Origin: Carnobacterium alterfunditum DSM 5972
GTDB lineage: Bacteria > Bacillota > Bacilli > Lactobacillales > Carnobacteriaceae
Reading direction: 5' to 3'
Assembly: GCF_000744115.1 (NCBI RefSeq)
Contig: NZ_JQLG01000004.1
Location: forward strand, 2,330,190-2,394,189
DNA length: 64,000 nucleotides
Position 1 is the stretch's first letter. Every line of letters starts with the position of its first letter. The notes under the pieces are model-generated. The model had not been told where the DNA came from, searched no databases, and was given only the letters and a program-made list of their open reading frames with translations. The position numbers and the translations under genes were made by a program. Below are positions 25,652 to 35,203 of the stretch, piece after piece.

Positions 25652-26263
25652 TTGTTGGCTAAAATCATATTAATGTTTATTATTGCTTATTTATTAGGTT
25701 CAATCCCCTCAGGAGTTTGGATCGGAACAAAATTTTACGGAAAAGATATTCGTCAGTTTGGCAGCGGCAATTCTGGAACAACTAACACGTTTAGAGTATT
25801 AGGGAAAACAGCAGGCATTTTTGTATTGCTGGCTGACGTATTAAAAGGAACACTAGCTGCAAGTTTACCATTGCTGTTCGATCTGCCTATTAATCCTATG
25901 GTTGTCGGTCTAGGGGCAGTACTTGGCCATACGTATCCTATTTTTGCTCAATTTAAGGGCGGTAAAGCAGTTGCTACAAGTGCAGGAGCTCTTTTAGCTT
26001 ATAATCCTCCCTTTTTTATCTATTGCGTGGGTGTGTTCATAATATTATTATTTCTAACCAGGATGGTAAGCCTTTCGAGTATGATCGCATTGCCAATCAT
26101 TGTTCTTTCTAGTTTATTCATAGGAGATTGGATCTTGACCCTTATTGCATCGATCTTAGCTCTTTTCATTCTCTACAGACATCGAGACAATATTAAACGT
26201 ATCCGCAATGGTACCGAGAACAAAGTTCCGTTTGGACTAGGCTATAAAAAAGATACTCTATAA
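25652..26263 (+). CDS. plsY: Acyl-phosphate:glycerol-3-phosphate acyltransferase
   Basis: Membrane enzyme that transfers an acyl group from acyl phosphate to glycerol-3-phosphate, the first committed step of phospholipid synthesis in Gram-positives. The three conserved cytoplasmic motifs are visible: [25 protein letters not shown] and the [20 protein letters not shown] region. Five hydrophobic segments and 203 residues fit the family. The start is TTG at 25652 after AAGGAGAGAAG. It diverges from parE. Confidence 0.95.
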   Translation: MLAKIILMFIIAYLLGSIPSGVWIGTKFYGKDIRQFGSGNSGTTNTFRVLGKTAGIFVLLADVLKGTLAASLPLLFDLPINPMVVGLGAVLGHTYPIFAQFKGGKAVATSAGALLAYNPPFFIYCVGVFIILLFLTRMVSLSSMIALPIIVLSSLFIGDWILTLIASILALFILYRHRDNIKRIRNGTENKVPFGLGYKKDTL

Positions 26264-26280
26264 CAGAATGATCAACACAA

Positions 26281-26316
26281 TAAAAGGATCTGAGGCAAAT
26301 CTCAGATCCTTTTTCT
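26281..26316. terminator. Bidirectional terminator between plsY and the epimerase gene
   Basis: AAAAGGATCTGAG and CTCAGATCCTTTTT pair around GCAAAT. The convergent genes plsY and galM-like share it. Confidence 0.92.
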
Positions 26317-26340
26317 ATGCACTAATGCTGTTGGAGCAAA

Positions 26341-27222
26341 TCAACTTAATGAGATAGTGTAGTTAGCAGAAAAAGCTTCTTTGCCTTTTAAATGTTGGAT
26401 ACCAAGCTTTTTATTTAATTCACCGGTAAAATCAGTTGTATCTGCTATCCCAAACCATGGTTCAATACAAACAAATGGGGCTTCTTTTTTAGGAGGAGAC
26501 CAAATGCCCGTAAAAGGAAAATCTTCAAACGTTAACGAAACAGAATGAGTCGTTTTTTCCGAATGGATCGAAAAAGTATTTTTTCCTTTTGTTTCATAAA
26601 TCAGAGCATCATTGTCGAATAACGTTCTTTTTAAGGCGATCTCTGTATTGGTTTGACCCAATGTCTTATTCTCTAAATCTAAATAAGAACCGACTAAAGG
26701 GATTTGTCCACGAGTTCTTCTAGGTAAAAAGCTTAAATAATAATCTTCAAATGTAGTATCACTTGTCATCGGAACGTTGAACCCAGGATGACCGCCAATT
26801 GAAAAATACAACTCTTCTGATGCATGGGTGTTCTTTACTAAGTAACTGACGTTAACGGTATTCGCTTCTAAGGTATATATCAGAGTCAATTGAAAATCAA
26901 ATGGATAGTATTTTTTTGTATCAGGAGTAGAATACGTCGTTAAGCGGACCATTGTTGCGGTTTGTTCTTCAACGTGAAATTCACTATCCCTTGCAAAACC
27001 ATGTTGATTTAATGGATAGGTTTTCCCTTTATAGCGATACTGATCATTTTGTAAACGTCCTACGATTGGAAATAATACTGGTGCTTTTCTACCCCAAAAA
27101 GTGGGATCTCCTTGCCATAAATATTCTATCCCCTCAGTAGGATTTTTAATACTTTGAAGTTCAGCGCCTTTTGTAGAAATGGATACTGTCAATAAGCTGT
27201 TTTCGAGTGAGATCATTTTCAT
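26341..27222 (-). CDS. Aldose 1-epimerase family protein (LacX-like)
   Basis: A 293-residue protein of the galactose mutarotase superfamily, built on a beta-sandwich fold. Family-like stretches are LWQGDPTFWGRKAPVLFPIVGRL near residues 34-55, NQHGFARDSEF with the conserved His and Arg, and IGGHPGFNVP with the second His. These fit the LacX/YeaD-type branch that interconverts sugar anomers, but the sugar is not known. It stands alone between codY and a shared terminator, so there is no pathway context. Confidence 0.85.
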   Translation of the reverse strand: MKMISLENSLLTVSISTKGAELQSIKNPTEGIEYLWQGDPTFWGRKAPVLFPIVGRLQNDQYRYKGKTYPLNQHGFARDSEFHVEEQTATMVRLTTYSTPDTKKYYPFDFQLTLIYTLEANTVNVSYLVKNTHASEELYFSIGGHPGFNVPMTSDTTFEDYYLSFLPRRTRGQIPLVGSYLDLENKTLGQTNTEIALKRTLFDNDALIYETKGKNTFSIHSEKTTHSVSLTFEDFPFTGIWSPPKKEAPFVCIEPWFGIADTTDFTGELNKKLGIQHLKGKEAFSANYTISLS

Positions 27223-27259
27223 TGCCCCCTTATCTACGGTTGATCATGCTTAACATTAT

Positions 27260-27300
27260 TAAAAATGATCCTTTAATCAAAACAAACTAAAGGATCACTC
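27260..27300 (-). terminator. Terminator of the codY operon
   Basis: On the minus strand TGATCCTTTA and TAAAGGATCA pair around a 12-base loop, followed by TTTTTAAT. Confidence 0.85.
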
Positions 27301-27318
27301 TCTATGGCTAGGCGATCA

Positions 27319-28128
27319 TTAATAAATGGATTCTTTTTCTAGCGCCTCAATAAATTTTGTGTTCTGTACTTTGATATACGTTCCTTTCATCCCTAGCGAT
27401 CTTGATTCAATAATACCGCCAGATTCTAACTTACGTAATGCATTTACAATGACAGAACGAGTGATTCCCACTTTATCTGCTACATTAGAAGCTGTTATAC
27501 GTCCTTCAGTACCATCTAATTCTTCAAAAATAGCCTTAATAGCCTTAAGTTCACTATAAGACAGCGTCTTGATAGCCATTTGAACAGTTGCTGTATTACG
27601 GGCTGATTCTGCGATTTGGGTAGATTTTTTATACAATATCTCGATCCCAACAACGGTAGCTGCATGTTCGCTTAAGATTAAATCAGTATCATCAAAATTC
27701 GGGTGTAAACGTGCAAGTAAGAGCGTTCCTAATCTTTCCCCTGCAACAAAAACAGGGATTATGGTCGTTAAACCTCCAACAAACATATCCCGTGCTTCGA
27801 TTGGGAATATGGTATAGTCACTTTCGATGTCTATATTCGATCTTGTTTCATAAATTTCTAACATACTGCGCGTATATTTTGCTGGAAATTTCCCATCAAG
27901 CAGTATCTGTTTGACACGCTCATTATTAATTTCATGTTTTTCATGATAACCCAATAGATTTCCGGCATCATCAATTAAATAAGTGTTTGCATCAAGAACA
28001 TCACCTAATACAATAGCCATATCAGTAAAAGCTAATTCTCCGTCTGTCGAAGCATCCGATTTTACGACTCCGCCTTTTGTTTGCAATAGGTGGTTGATCT
28101 TACGCATTTTTTGCAGTAAATCATTCAT
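27319..28128 (-). CDS. codY: GTP- and branched-chain amino acid-sensing repressor CodY
   Basis: Global nutrient regulator that represses amino acid and peptide uptake genes when isoleucine, leucine, valine and GTP are plentiful. It has an N-terminal GAF-type effector domain (about 1-160) and a C-terminal winged helix, with the recognition segment ASNVADKVGITRSVIVNALRKLE (about 205-227). 269 residues is close to the family length of about 260. It is the last gene of xerC-hslV-hslU-codY, the same order as codV-clpQ-clpY-codY in B. subtilis. Confidence 0.96.
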   Translation of the reverse strand: MNDLLQKMRKINHLLQTKGGVVKSDASTDGELAFTDMAIVLGDVLDANTYLIDDAGNLLGYHEKHEINNERVKQILLDGKFPAKYTRSMLEIYETRSNIDIESDYTIFPIEARDMFVGGLTTIIPVFVAGERLGTLLLARLHPNFDDTDLILSEHAATVVGIEILYKKSTQIAESARNTATVQMAIKTLSYSELKAIKAIFEELDGTEGRITASNVADKVGITRSVIVNALRKLESGGIIESRSLGMKGTYIKVQNTKFIEALEKESIY

Positions 28129-28148
28129 GAGAAGCCTCCATCATTCTT

Positions 28149-29573
28149 TTATAAAATGTAGCGACTTAAATCTTTGTCTTCTACAATATGTTCAATTTTT
28201 TCATTCACGTAATTTTCAGTGATGGTAATATCGGCCATTTGCATATCGGGCGCTTCAAAAAGCAAGTCTTCTAAAAGTTTTTCTAAGATCGTATGCAACC
28301 TTCTAGCTCCAATATTATCGGTTTCTTGATTGACTTTATATGCAATCTCAGCTAAACGTTCGATAGATTCATACGTAAAAGTGATCTTAACATTTTCAGT
28401 TTCTAACATGGCGATATATTGTTTTAATAATGCATTATTCGGTTCAGTTAAGATCTTGACAAAATCTTCTTTGGTCAAGTCGTCTAATTCTACACGGATC
28501 GGAAATCTTCCTTGTAATTCAGGGATCAGATCACTTGGTTTAGAAACATGGAAGGCACCAGAAGCAATAAATAAGATATGATCGGTTTGGACAGGACCAT
28601 ATTTGGTGCTGACTTGTGAGCCTTCGACGATCGGTAAAATATCGCGTTGGACACCTTCTCTAGATACGGTACCACTATTTTGGTTTTTAGATGTGATTTT
28701 ATCAAATTCATCGATGAAAATAATACCTGCATTTTGCGCTAAATCAACAGCCATTGAATGAATATCCTCTGAGTTGACCAATTTTGCCGATTCTTCTTGA
28801 ATAAAAAGATCGATCGCTTTTTTTACGGTAACGGTCCGTTTGATTTTTGATTTGGGACGTAATGCCCCTAAAGTTTCGTTTAAATCGATGCCCATTTGTT
28901 CTAAACCAGCACCCATAGGCGAATTCATCGCTTTTTTCTGACTTTCTACTTGGATGGTTAATTCTCTTTCATCTAAAACACCATTGCGAATCTGCTGTTT
29001 CATTTTTTCACGGTCTGTCGAAATCGCTTCCGTTACTTCTTCTTCTACTTCTTCATCTTGCGGAGCTAATTGATTAGGATCTACGCCCATATTTTTAAAC
29101 ATAGACTCAAAAGGGTTTGCAGTAGTACTTTGTTTTTTTTCTTTTTTGATACCTGGTATCAAAAGTTTAACGATCCGTTCAATGGCATTTCTTTCTGCCT
29201 GAGTATAAACATTTGAATATTGTTGTTTTTCTACAATTTGAATAGAAGCTTCTACTAAGTCACGTACCATCGATTCAACGTCTCGTCCAATATACCCAAC
29301 TTCGGTAAATTTCGTTGCTTCAACTTTTATAAAAGGTGCTTGAACGATCGTTGCTAATCGGCGAGCAATTTCGGTTTTCCCAACTCCAGTTGCACCGATC
29401 ATCAATAAATTTTTAGGTGTGATCTCTTTTTGCATATCTTCTGTTACTTTTAGACGTCTTTGACGATTACGCAAAGCTACAGCAACTGATTTTTTGGCCA
29501 TCGTTTGACCAACAATGTATTTATCTAATTCAGCAACGATCTCTCTTGGAGTCATATCTTCTTTAGTCATCAT
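28149..29573 (-). CDS. hslU: ATP-dependent protease ATPase subunit HslU (ClpY)
   Basis: AAA+ unfoldase that feeds proteins to the HslV peptidase. Motifs: Walker A GATGVGKTE, Walker B IIFIDEFDKI, the GYIGRDVESM pore-region stretch, an inserted I domain (about 110-230) and the sensor-2 GARRLHTI. The ATG at 29573 is chosen because AAGGAG lies eight bases before it; a GTG nine bases earlier is too close to that site. The length is 474 residues. It lies directly after hslV. Confidence 0.95.
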   Translation of the reverse strand: MMTKEDMTPREIVAELDKYIVGQTMAKKSVAVALRNRQRRLKVTEDMQKEITPKNLLMIGATGVGKTEIARRLATIVQAPFIKVEATKFTEVGYIGRDVESMVRDLVEASIQIVEKQQYSNVYTQAERNAIERIVKLLIPGIKKEKKQSTTANPFESMFKNMGVDPNQLAPQDEEVEEEVTEAISTDREKMKQQIRNGVLDERELTIQVESQKKAMNSPMGAGLEQMGIDLNETLGALRPKSKIKRTVTVKKAIDLFIQEESAKLVNSEDIHSMAVDLAQNAGIIFIDEFDKITSKNQNSGTVSREGVQRDILPIVEGSQVSTKYGPVQTDHILFIASGAFHVSKPSDLIPELQGRFPIRVELDDLTKEDFVKILTEPNNALLKQYIAMLETENVKITFTYESIERLAEIAYKVNQETDNIGARRLHTILEKLLEDLLFEAPDMQMADITITENYVNEKIEHIVEDKDLSRYIL

Positions 29574-29585
29574 TCTACTCACTCC

Positions 29586-30125
29586 TTATAATTCTTCAAC
29601 GATAATGTTGTGATTCGTAAAGACACAGATATCCGCAGCAGTATTTAAGCTTTCTTTTGCAATTTCGGCTGCTGTTAAATCTTTGCCAAGTTTTTTTAAG
29701 GCTCTACCCGCTGCGAGTGCAAAGTTACCGCCTGAACCAATGGCCAAAATTCCGTCATCTGGTTGGATCACTTCGCCTCCACCAGACACCATCAACATTT
29801 CTTCTTTATTCATGACGATCAGCAATGCTTCTAGTTTCTGCATCGCGCGATCCGAACGCCATTCTTGAGCCAATTCTACAGCTGCGCGTGTTAGATTCCC
29901 TTTATACTCGTGTAACTTAGCTTCAAACTTTTCTTCTAACGTAAAGGCATCAGCGACACTTCCGGCAAAACCAACCAGCACTTCATCATTATAGATTCGA
30001 CGAACTTTTCGAGCTGTGCCTTTCATGATCACTTGTTCACCCATTGTTACTTGACCATCACCAGCCATTGCACTTTTTCCGTCGTGCTGAATAGCAAATA
30101 TCGTTGTTGCATGAAATTCTGTCAT
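29586..30125 (-). CDS. hslV: ATP-dependent protease peptidase subunit HslV (ClpQ)
   Basis: Proteasome-like threonine-type peptidase of 179 residues, with [22 protein letters not shown] and [16 protein letters not shown]. Like B. subtilis ClpQ (which begins MSSFHATT) it carries a short N-terminal extension (MTEFHA) before the TT pair that forms the active N-terminus in E. coli HslV. In B. subtilis the residue exposed after Met removal is a catalytic Ser; here it is Thr. Which Thr is used cannot be decided from sequence. It lies between xerC and hslU. Confidence 0.94.
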   Translation of the reverse strand: MTEFHATTIFAIQHDGKSAMAGDGQVTMGEQVIMKGTARKVRRIYNDEVLVGFAGSVADAFTLEEKFEAKLHEYKGNLTRAAVELAQEWRSDRAMQKLEALLIVMNKEEMLMVSGGGEVIQPDDGILAIGSGGNFALAAGRALKKLGKDLTAAEIAKESLNTAADICVFTNHNIIVEEL

Positions 30126-30155
30126 TGTTTTTTCCTCCAGTCAATTAGCCGATTC

Positions 30156-31055
30156 TTAGGCTCTTGGGTGAAATTGTCGGTAATTCTTTTGCAAATGCTC
30201 TTTGGTTACATGAGTATATATTTGAGTCGAAGATAAACTGGCATGTCCCAGTAATTCTTGAACTGTCCGCATATCCGCCCCATTATTTAATAAATGTGTT
30301 GCAAATGAATGGCGCAGCATATGCGGATGGATATCAGATGTTAAACTGCTTTTTTTGATTACTTGGTTCAATACATACTCGATTCCTGTTGCTGTAATAG
30401 GATCGCCATGATGGTTAACGAATAAAAATTCATGACTTTTTTTATATTTGGACATCAATGGAGTCCGACTCTGCTCCATGTACTCGCGCATAGCAACCGC
30501 AGCGTAGTGACCAAAAGGAACATACCGTTCTTTGTTCCCCTTACCATGGACCAATAAGACACTTAAATCAAAATCGATATCTTTCAAGTTGATCCCACTG
30601 CATTCACTTACTCGAGTACCTGTCCCATAAAGAACTTCAAGGATCGCTTCGTTTCTAAAATCTAACGGTCCATCTCCTTTGACAGCTTCAAAAAGAGCAT
30701 CCATCTCTTTTTCATAAAAGAATTTAGGTAAACGAAGCATTTTCTTTTTTAAATGAATGTAAGAAAACGGATTATCTTTAACTAATTGATTTTTTAACAG
30801 AAATTGGTAGAATGCTCGTAAACTTGAAATTTTTCTTGAAACGCTATTCCGACTTAAGCCTTTTTCATTTAACTCACCTAAATAGATTCGCACATCTTGA
30901 AGAGTCACACTGCTAAAATCCGTGTCACCTGTTTGATCTAAAAATAGTTCAAAATGGGTGATATCTTCTTCATAAGCTTTTTTCGTCAGCTCAGAATAAT
31001 GCCTTTCGGTAATCAAATACTGCAAAAAAGTCGCTTTAGCTGTTTGATTCACCAA
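30156..31055 (-). CDS. xerC: Tyrosine recombinase XerC (CodV)
   Basis: Site-specific recombinase that with XerD resolves chromosome dimers at dif. A SAM-like N-terminal domain (about 1-90) is followed by the catalytic domain with Arg in [26 protein letters not shown] (His-x-x-Arg), LLGHASLSS and the nucleophile Tyr in [10 protein letters not shown]. 299 residues. The start is GTG at 31055 with GGAGGG upstream. It is the first gene of the xerC-hslVU-codY cluster. Confidence 0.94.
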   Translation of the reverse strand: MVNQTAKATFLQYLITERHYSELTKKAYEEDITHFELFLDQTGDTDFSSVTLQDVRIYLGELNEKGLSRNSVSRKISSLRAFYQFLLKNQLVKDNPFSYIHLKKKMLRLPKFFYEKEMDALFEAVKGDGPLDFRNEAILEVLYGTGTRVSECSGINLKDIDFDLSVLLVHGKGNKERYVPFGHYAAVAMREYMEQSRTPLMSKYKKSHEFLFVNHHGDPITATGIEYVLNQVIKKSSLTSDIHPHMLRHSFATHLLNNGADMRTVQELLGHASLSSTQIYTHVTKEHLQKNYRQFHPRA

Positions 31056-31218
31056 AAATCATCCCTCCAATCTTACAACAAAATTACTTTATCACACAAA
31101 TAATTGGATTACAATCGAATAAGATTTAAATTAATTGAATTTTAAAACAATTTAGTTATTTTTCGATAGTTGTCAACAAATACGCGTCAATTCGGGTATA
31201 GCAATTGATTTTTAACTA

Positions 31219-31270
31219 GAAAAAAAAGCTAAGTAAGAGCTGTTTCTCCTCATACTTAACTTTTTTTATT
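31219..31270 (-). terminator. Terminator of topA
   Basis: On the minus strand AGTTAAGTATGAGGAGAAAC and the AGCTCTTACTTAGCT arm pair imperfectly, followed by TTTTTTTT. Confidence 0.75.
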
Positions 31271-31287
31271 TTTTAGGTCAGTTTGAT

Positions 31288-33366
31288 TTATTTTTGGACT
31301 TCTTCTTTGTAATCACAATGGCTGCATACAACTTGTTTGCTGCCTTTTGCTTTTTTCTCAACTAAATAATGATCACATTTCGGACAATTGCGTCCAACAG
31401 GTTTATCCCATGAAACAAATTCGCATGTAGGGTAACGATCGCACCCATAAAATAAACGATTTTTCTTGGATTTTCGCTCGATCACATGACCTTCGCCACA
31501 GACTGGGCAAGAGACGCCTATTTCTTTGACAATTGGTTTTGTGTTGCGACAATCAGGGAAATTACTACAAGCGTAAAATTTTCCATACCGTCCCAATTTG
31601 ATCACCATCGGATGACCACACAGTTCGCAATCAAAGCCAGCAGGTTCATCTTTGATTTGAACTTTTTCCATATTTTCTTCTGCTTTCTCAACTTCAATCG
31701 CGAATGGTTTATAGAATTGATCAATAACTTTTTCCCATTCTTTATTGCCTTCTTCCACCTCATCCAAATCTTTTTCCATATCTGCAGTAAAGTGGACATC
31801 CACGATATGAGGGAAAAATTCATTGATCAGACCATTAACGATATCACCTAATTCGGTCACTTCAAATCGTTTATTTTGTAATTTAACGTAATACCTGCGT
31901 TGAATAGTTTCCAACGTTGGTGCATAAGTTGAAGGACGGCCTACACCATTTTCTTCTAGAACGCGGATCAATGTCGATTCAGAGAAGCGAGCAGGAGGTT
32001 GCGTGAAATGTTGTTTTGGTTCAATATCGATCGACTTGACTTTGTCGCCTTGTTCCATAGCGGGTAAAAGATTCTCTTTCTCTTCTTTTCCTTCATCATT
32101 TCCTTCAATATACACTTTTTGGTAACCTGGAAATTTTATTTTAGAACCATTTGCTCTAAAATAAACATCATTTTGAGCAATATCTACTTTCATTGTATCG
32201 AATACAGCTGGTGTCATTTGGCTGGCTACCAATCTCGACCAAATAAGATTATACAGTTTGTATTGATCTTTTGTCAGATACTTCTCAATTTCTTTAGGTG
32301 TCCGCATGACACTAGATGGTCGGATACCTTCATGAGCATCTTGATCGCTTTCAGCTTTTTTTCCTGTTCGCGGTTTAGAAGCCGCATATTCAGGCCCAAA
32401 TTCTTTAATAATGTATTCTGCTACATCATTTTTAGCTGAAAGAGCGATCCGAGTAGAATCGGTCCGCATATATGTGATCAGACCGATAGCCCCGCCACGG
32501 CCCATTGAGATTCCTTCATAGAGCTGCTGAGCGACCATCATTGTTTTACGTGTTCTAAAATTTAATTTTCTAGCGGCTTCTTGTTGTAGACTACTTGTCT
32601 TGAATGGAAGAGCGGGATTTCTTAACCGTTCTTTTTTCGTAACAGACATGACTTCAAATTGATCGCCATCTATTTCTTTGATAATTTTTTGTACTTCTTC
32701 TGCATTGCTCAAGCTTTGTTTTTTACCTTTTAGTCCATAAAAATTCGCTTTGAATTTCTTTTTGTCTTTTTTAAAATTGGCTCCGATCGACCAATATTCT
32801 TCAGGCTTAAATTGATTGATCTCCTCTTCACGCTGACAAATCAATTTCAGTGCTACCGATTGGACTCTTCCTGCACTTAATCCTTTTTTTACTTTTTTCC
32901 ATAAAATAGGACTGATAGTATATCCTACAAGGCGATCCAATATTCTTCGAGCTTGTTGTGAATTTACTAAGTCCATATTAATCGAACGCGGTTCTTTGAA
33001 CGCATTTTTGACAGCCTCTTTGGTAATTTCATTAAAAACGACACGATTTTTATCTGCTACATCTAATCCTAGTAAAAAACTCAAATGCCAAGCAATAGCT
33101 TCCCCTTCTCTATCCGGGTCAGCTGCGAGAAAAACTTTTTCAGCTTTTTTTGCATGCTTTTTTAATTCCTTGATCAAAGGACCTTTTCCTCGAATAGAAA
33201 TGTATTCAGGCTGGTAATTATTTTCAACATCAACAGCCATACGACTTTTAGGAAGATCGCGAATATGTCCAAGGCTGGCTACTACTTTATAATTTCGACC
33301 TAAATATTTTTCAATTGTCTTTGCCTTAGCTGGTGATTCAACAATCACTAGGTATTTATATGCCAA
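31288..33366 (-). CDS. topA: DNA topoisomerase I
   Basis: Type IA topoisomerase that removes negative supercoils, 692 residues. The Toprim domain ([32 protein letters not shown]) is followed by the catalytic Tyr in [10 protein letters not shown]. Three Cys4 zinc ribbons follow at the C-terminus (CELCGHPM...CSNFPDC, CPVCGEG...[15 protein letters not shown]...CSHC). In B. subtilis topA is followed by trmFO and xerC; here xerC comes directly, so trmFO is not at this site. Confidence 0.96.
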   Translation of the reverse strand: MAYKYLVIVESPAKAKTIEKYLGRNYKVVASLGHIRDLPKSRMAVDVENNYQPEYISIRGKGPLIKELKKHAKKAEKVFLAADPDREGEAIAWHLSFLLGLDVADKNRVVFNEITKEAVKNAFKEPRSINMDLVNSQQARRILDRLVGYTISPILWKKVKKGLSAGRVQSVALKLICQREEEINQFKPEEYWSIGANFKKDKKKFKANFYGLKGKKQSLSNAEEVQKIIKEIDGDQFEVMSVTKKERLRNPALPFKTSSLQQEAARKLNFRTRKTMMVAQQLYEGISMGRGGAIGLITYMRTDSTRIALSAKNDVAEYIIKEFGPEYAASKPRTGKKAESDQDAHEGIRPSSVMRTPKEIEKYLTKDQYKLYNLIWSRLVASQMTPAVFDTMKVDIAQNDVYFRANGSKIKFPGYQKVYIEGNDEGKEEKENLLPAMEQGDKVKSIDIEPKQHFTQPPARFSESTLIRVLEENGVGRPSTYAPTLETIQRRYYVKLQNKRFEVTELGDIVNGLINEFFPHIVDVHFTADMEKDLDEVEEGNKEWEKVIDQFYKPFAIEVEKAEENMEKVQIKDEPAGFDCELCGHPMVIKLGRYGKFYACSNFPDCRNTKPIVKEIGVSCPVCGEGHVIERKSKKNRLFYGCDRYPTCEFVSWDKPVGRNCPKCDHYLVEKKAKGSKQVVCSHCDYKEEVQK

Positions 33367-33584
33367 TGAAATGCTCCTCTCAAATGAGCTTGATTTTTAA
33401 TGATACAGTCGTTCTCTAATCTATAATTGAAATCGTTTATCATCTTATGCTATCTTTAGGCACTTTGTCAACCATCCTTATTTATTTTGGGATAGAAAAA
33501 TAGCATATGATAGAAGAAAAAAAACGAAATTCTCCCTTGAAACCCTTTACTTTCCCATTTTTTAGCTTTTTATAGTTTCATACG

Positions 33585-33635
33585 AAAAAAACTTCAAAAG
33601 AACAGTTCGACTGTTTCCTCGAAGTTGCTTTTTTG
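33585..33635 (-). terminator. Terminator of dprA
   Basis: On the minus strand AACTTCGAGGAAACAGT and ACTGTTCTTTTGAAGTT pair around CGA, followed by TTTTT. Confidence 0.85.
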
Positions 33636-33640
33636 AGCTT

Positions 33641-34510
33641 TTAACGATTCAATTCTTCTAAGATATGCTCAGCAGTCAAGACACTTTTTGCGCCATGTAA
33701 AATTAAATCATTCGTTCCTTCTGAATAAGGATTCGTAATATTTCCAGGTACTGCAAAAACTTCACGTCCTTCTTGAAGCGCTAGATTAGCTGTAATCAAA
33801 CTGCCGCTGCGATACTTAGCCTCAATGACTAATGTGCCTAAGGAAAGACCTGCAATAATGCGATTTCTCATAGGGAAATGCTGTTTTAACGGTTTGGTCC
33901 CTAGAGGGTACTCTGAAATAAGCAAATGATTCTTAGCAATATCTCTTTGCAGCTTTTCATTTTCAAAAGGATAAAACTGATCTAGTCCTGTCCCTATAAC
34001 AGCAATTGTTCGGCCGCCTAATTCAATTGTTTTTTTGTGGGCCTTCTGATCGATCCCTTTAGCTAAACCACTAACAGTGATGATATTGTTAGTGATCAAT
34101 TCTGGTAACAAAAGTGCTAAGGCTTCTTCGCCGTATGTGCTGTTTAAGCGGGATCCTACGATTGCCAGTAAATTACCAGTTAGGAGTGTGAGATTTCCTT
34201 GATAAAACAATAATGCCGGCGGATTATAAATATGTTTTAAATATTCTGGATAAGATTTATCCAGAATCGATACCCATTTGATTTGTTTATTTTGGTACTC
34301 ATCCAAACTTTCTTCTATTCTAATAGCCGCAAAACTATCTAAAAACAGTTTTTTATTTGTCGAATTTAATTGGGCACATTTAGCTAAATCGTGAGCCGTT
34401 AAGTGAGGATCATCTATCAGTGATGAGAGCATACGAATACGACTGGTGGCCCCAATTCCTTTGCATAATGTTAAGTGAAATAATAGTTGATCAAGATTTG
34501 TTGTTTGCAT
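33641..34510 (-). CDS. dprA: DNA processing protein DprA (Smf)
   Basis: Rossmann-fold protein that binds incoming single-stranded DNA and loads RecA during natural transformation, 289 residues. Family stretches are NPPALLFYQGN, AIVGSRLNSTYGEEAL, SGLAKGIDQKAHKKTIELGG, TIAVIGTGLDQFYPFEN and LVIEAKYRSGSLITANLALQEGREVFAVPGN. The gene appears intact. It lies upstream of topA as in B. subtilis. Confidence 0.95.
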   Translation of the reverse strand: MQTTNLDQLLFHLTLCKGIGATSRIRMLSSLIDDPHLTAHDLAKCAQLNSTNKKLFLDSFAAIRIEESLDEYQNKQIKWVSILDKSYPEYLKHIYNPPALLFYQGNLTLLTGNLLAIVGSRLNSTYGEEALALLLPELITNNIITVSGLAKGIDQKAHKKTIELGGRTIAVIGTGLDQFYPFENEKLQRDIAKNHLLISEYPLGTKPLKQHFPMRNRIIAGLSLGTLVIEAKYRSGSLITANLALQEGREVFAVPGNITNPYSEGTNDLILHGAKSVLTAEHILEELNR

Positions 34511-34584
34511 TTTACACTCTCCTTTATCATTGCAAAATCAGTTAGTATGCTAAAGTTAAAGTCCGCAAATTAAACAAAAAAACA

Positions 34585-34635
34585 TTAAAAAAGGCTCTAG
34601 AAGATTAATCTTCCAGAGCCTTAAATTATTTTTTT
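34585..34635 (-). terminator. Terminator of apt
   Basis: On the minus strand AAGGCTCTGGAAGATT and AATCTTCTAGAGCCTT pair almost perfectly, followed by TTTT. It closes the recJ-apt unit. Confidence 0.9.
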
Positions 34636-34667
34636 CAATCATTGATCGATTAGATATAGAATTTTTA

Positions 34668-35180
34668 TTAGAACTCCATTAAAGCTAAAACGTCGTAGCC
34701 CTTAATTCTGTCACGACCGTATAAATCCTTTAGTTCAACTAGAAAAGCAGTACCAACGACTTCTCCACCTAGTTTTTCGATCAATTCAATCGTTGCAGCA
34801 ATCGTTCCTCCTGTTGCTAATAAATCATCACAAACAAGAACTTTTTGCCCAGGTTTTATAGCATCTTGATGGATCTGTAACGTATCTTCACCATATTCTA
34901 AACCATAAGTCACTTCGATTGTTTCACGAGGCAATTTTCCTTTTTTACGTGCAGGTGCAAATCCGATCCCTAATTCATAGGCAACGGGACAGCCCACAAT
35001 AAATCCGCGTGCTTCAGGTCCAACGATCATTTCAACGCCTTTATCTTTTGCGTATTTTACTATTTCATTCGTAGCAAAGCTGTAAGCTGCTCCATCCGCC
35101 ATTAAAGGCGAAATGTCACGAAAGACGATCCCCTTTTCTGGATAATCTGGGACATCAGCGATATATTTTTTTAAATCCAT
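34668..35180 (-). CDS. apt: Adenine phosphoribosyltransferase
   Basis: Salvages adenine by coupling it to PRPP to make AMP, 170 residues. The PRPP motif is [14 protein letters not shown], with the N-terminal [19 protein letters not shown] and [10 protein letters not shown]. The ATG at 35180 is chosen because TGGAGGAAAA lies nine bases upstream; a longer frame to 35237 overlaps recJ. It follows recJ directly, as in B. subtilis, where relA would come next but does not here. Confidence 0.95.
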   Translation of the reverse strand: MDLKKYIADVPDYPEKGIVFRDISPLMADGAAYSFATNEIVKYAKDKGVEMIVGPEARGFIVGCPVAYELGIGFAPARKKGKLPRETIEVTYGLEYGEDTLQIHQDAIKPGQKVLVCDDLLATGGTIAATIELIEKLGGEVVGTAFLVELKDLYGRDRIKGYDVLALMEF

Positions 35181-35203
35181 TGAAAATTTTCCTCCATTCA
35201 ATT

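Noticed and set aside
31486-31851. 121-codon + strand ORF opposite topA
   Set aside because: It is an antisense shadow of topA coding sequence without its own signals.
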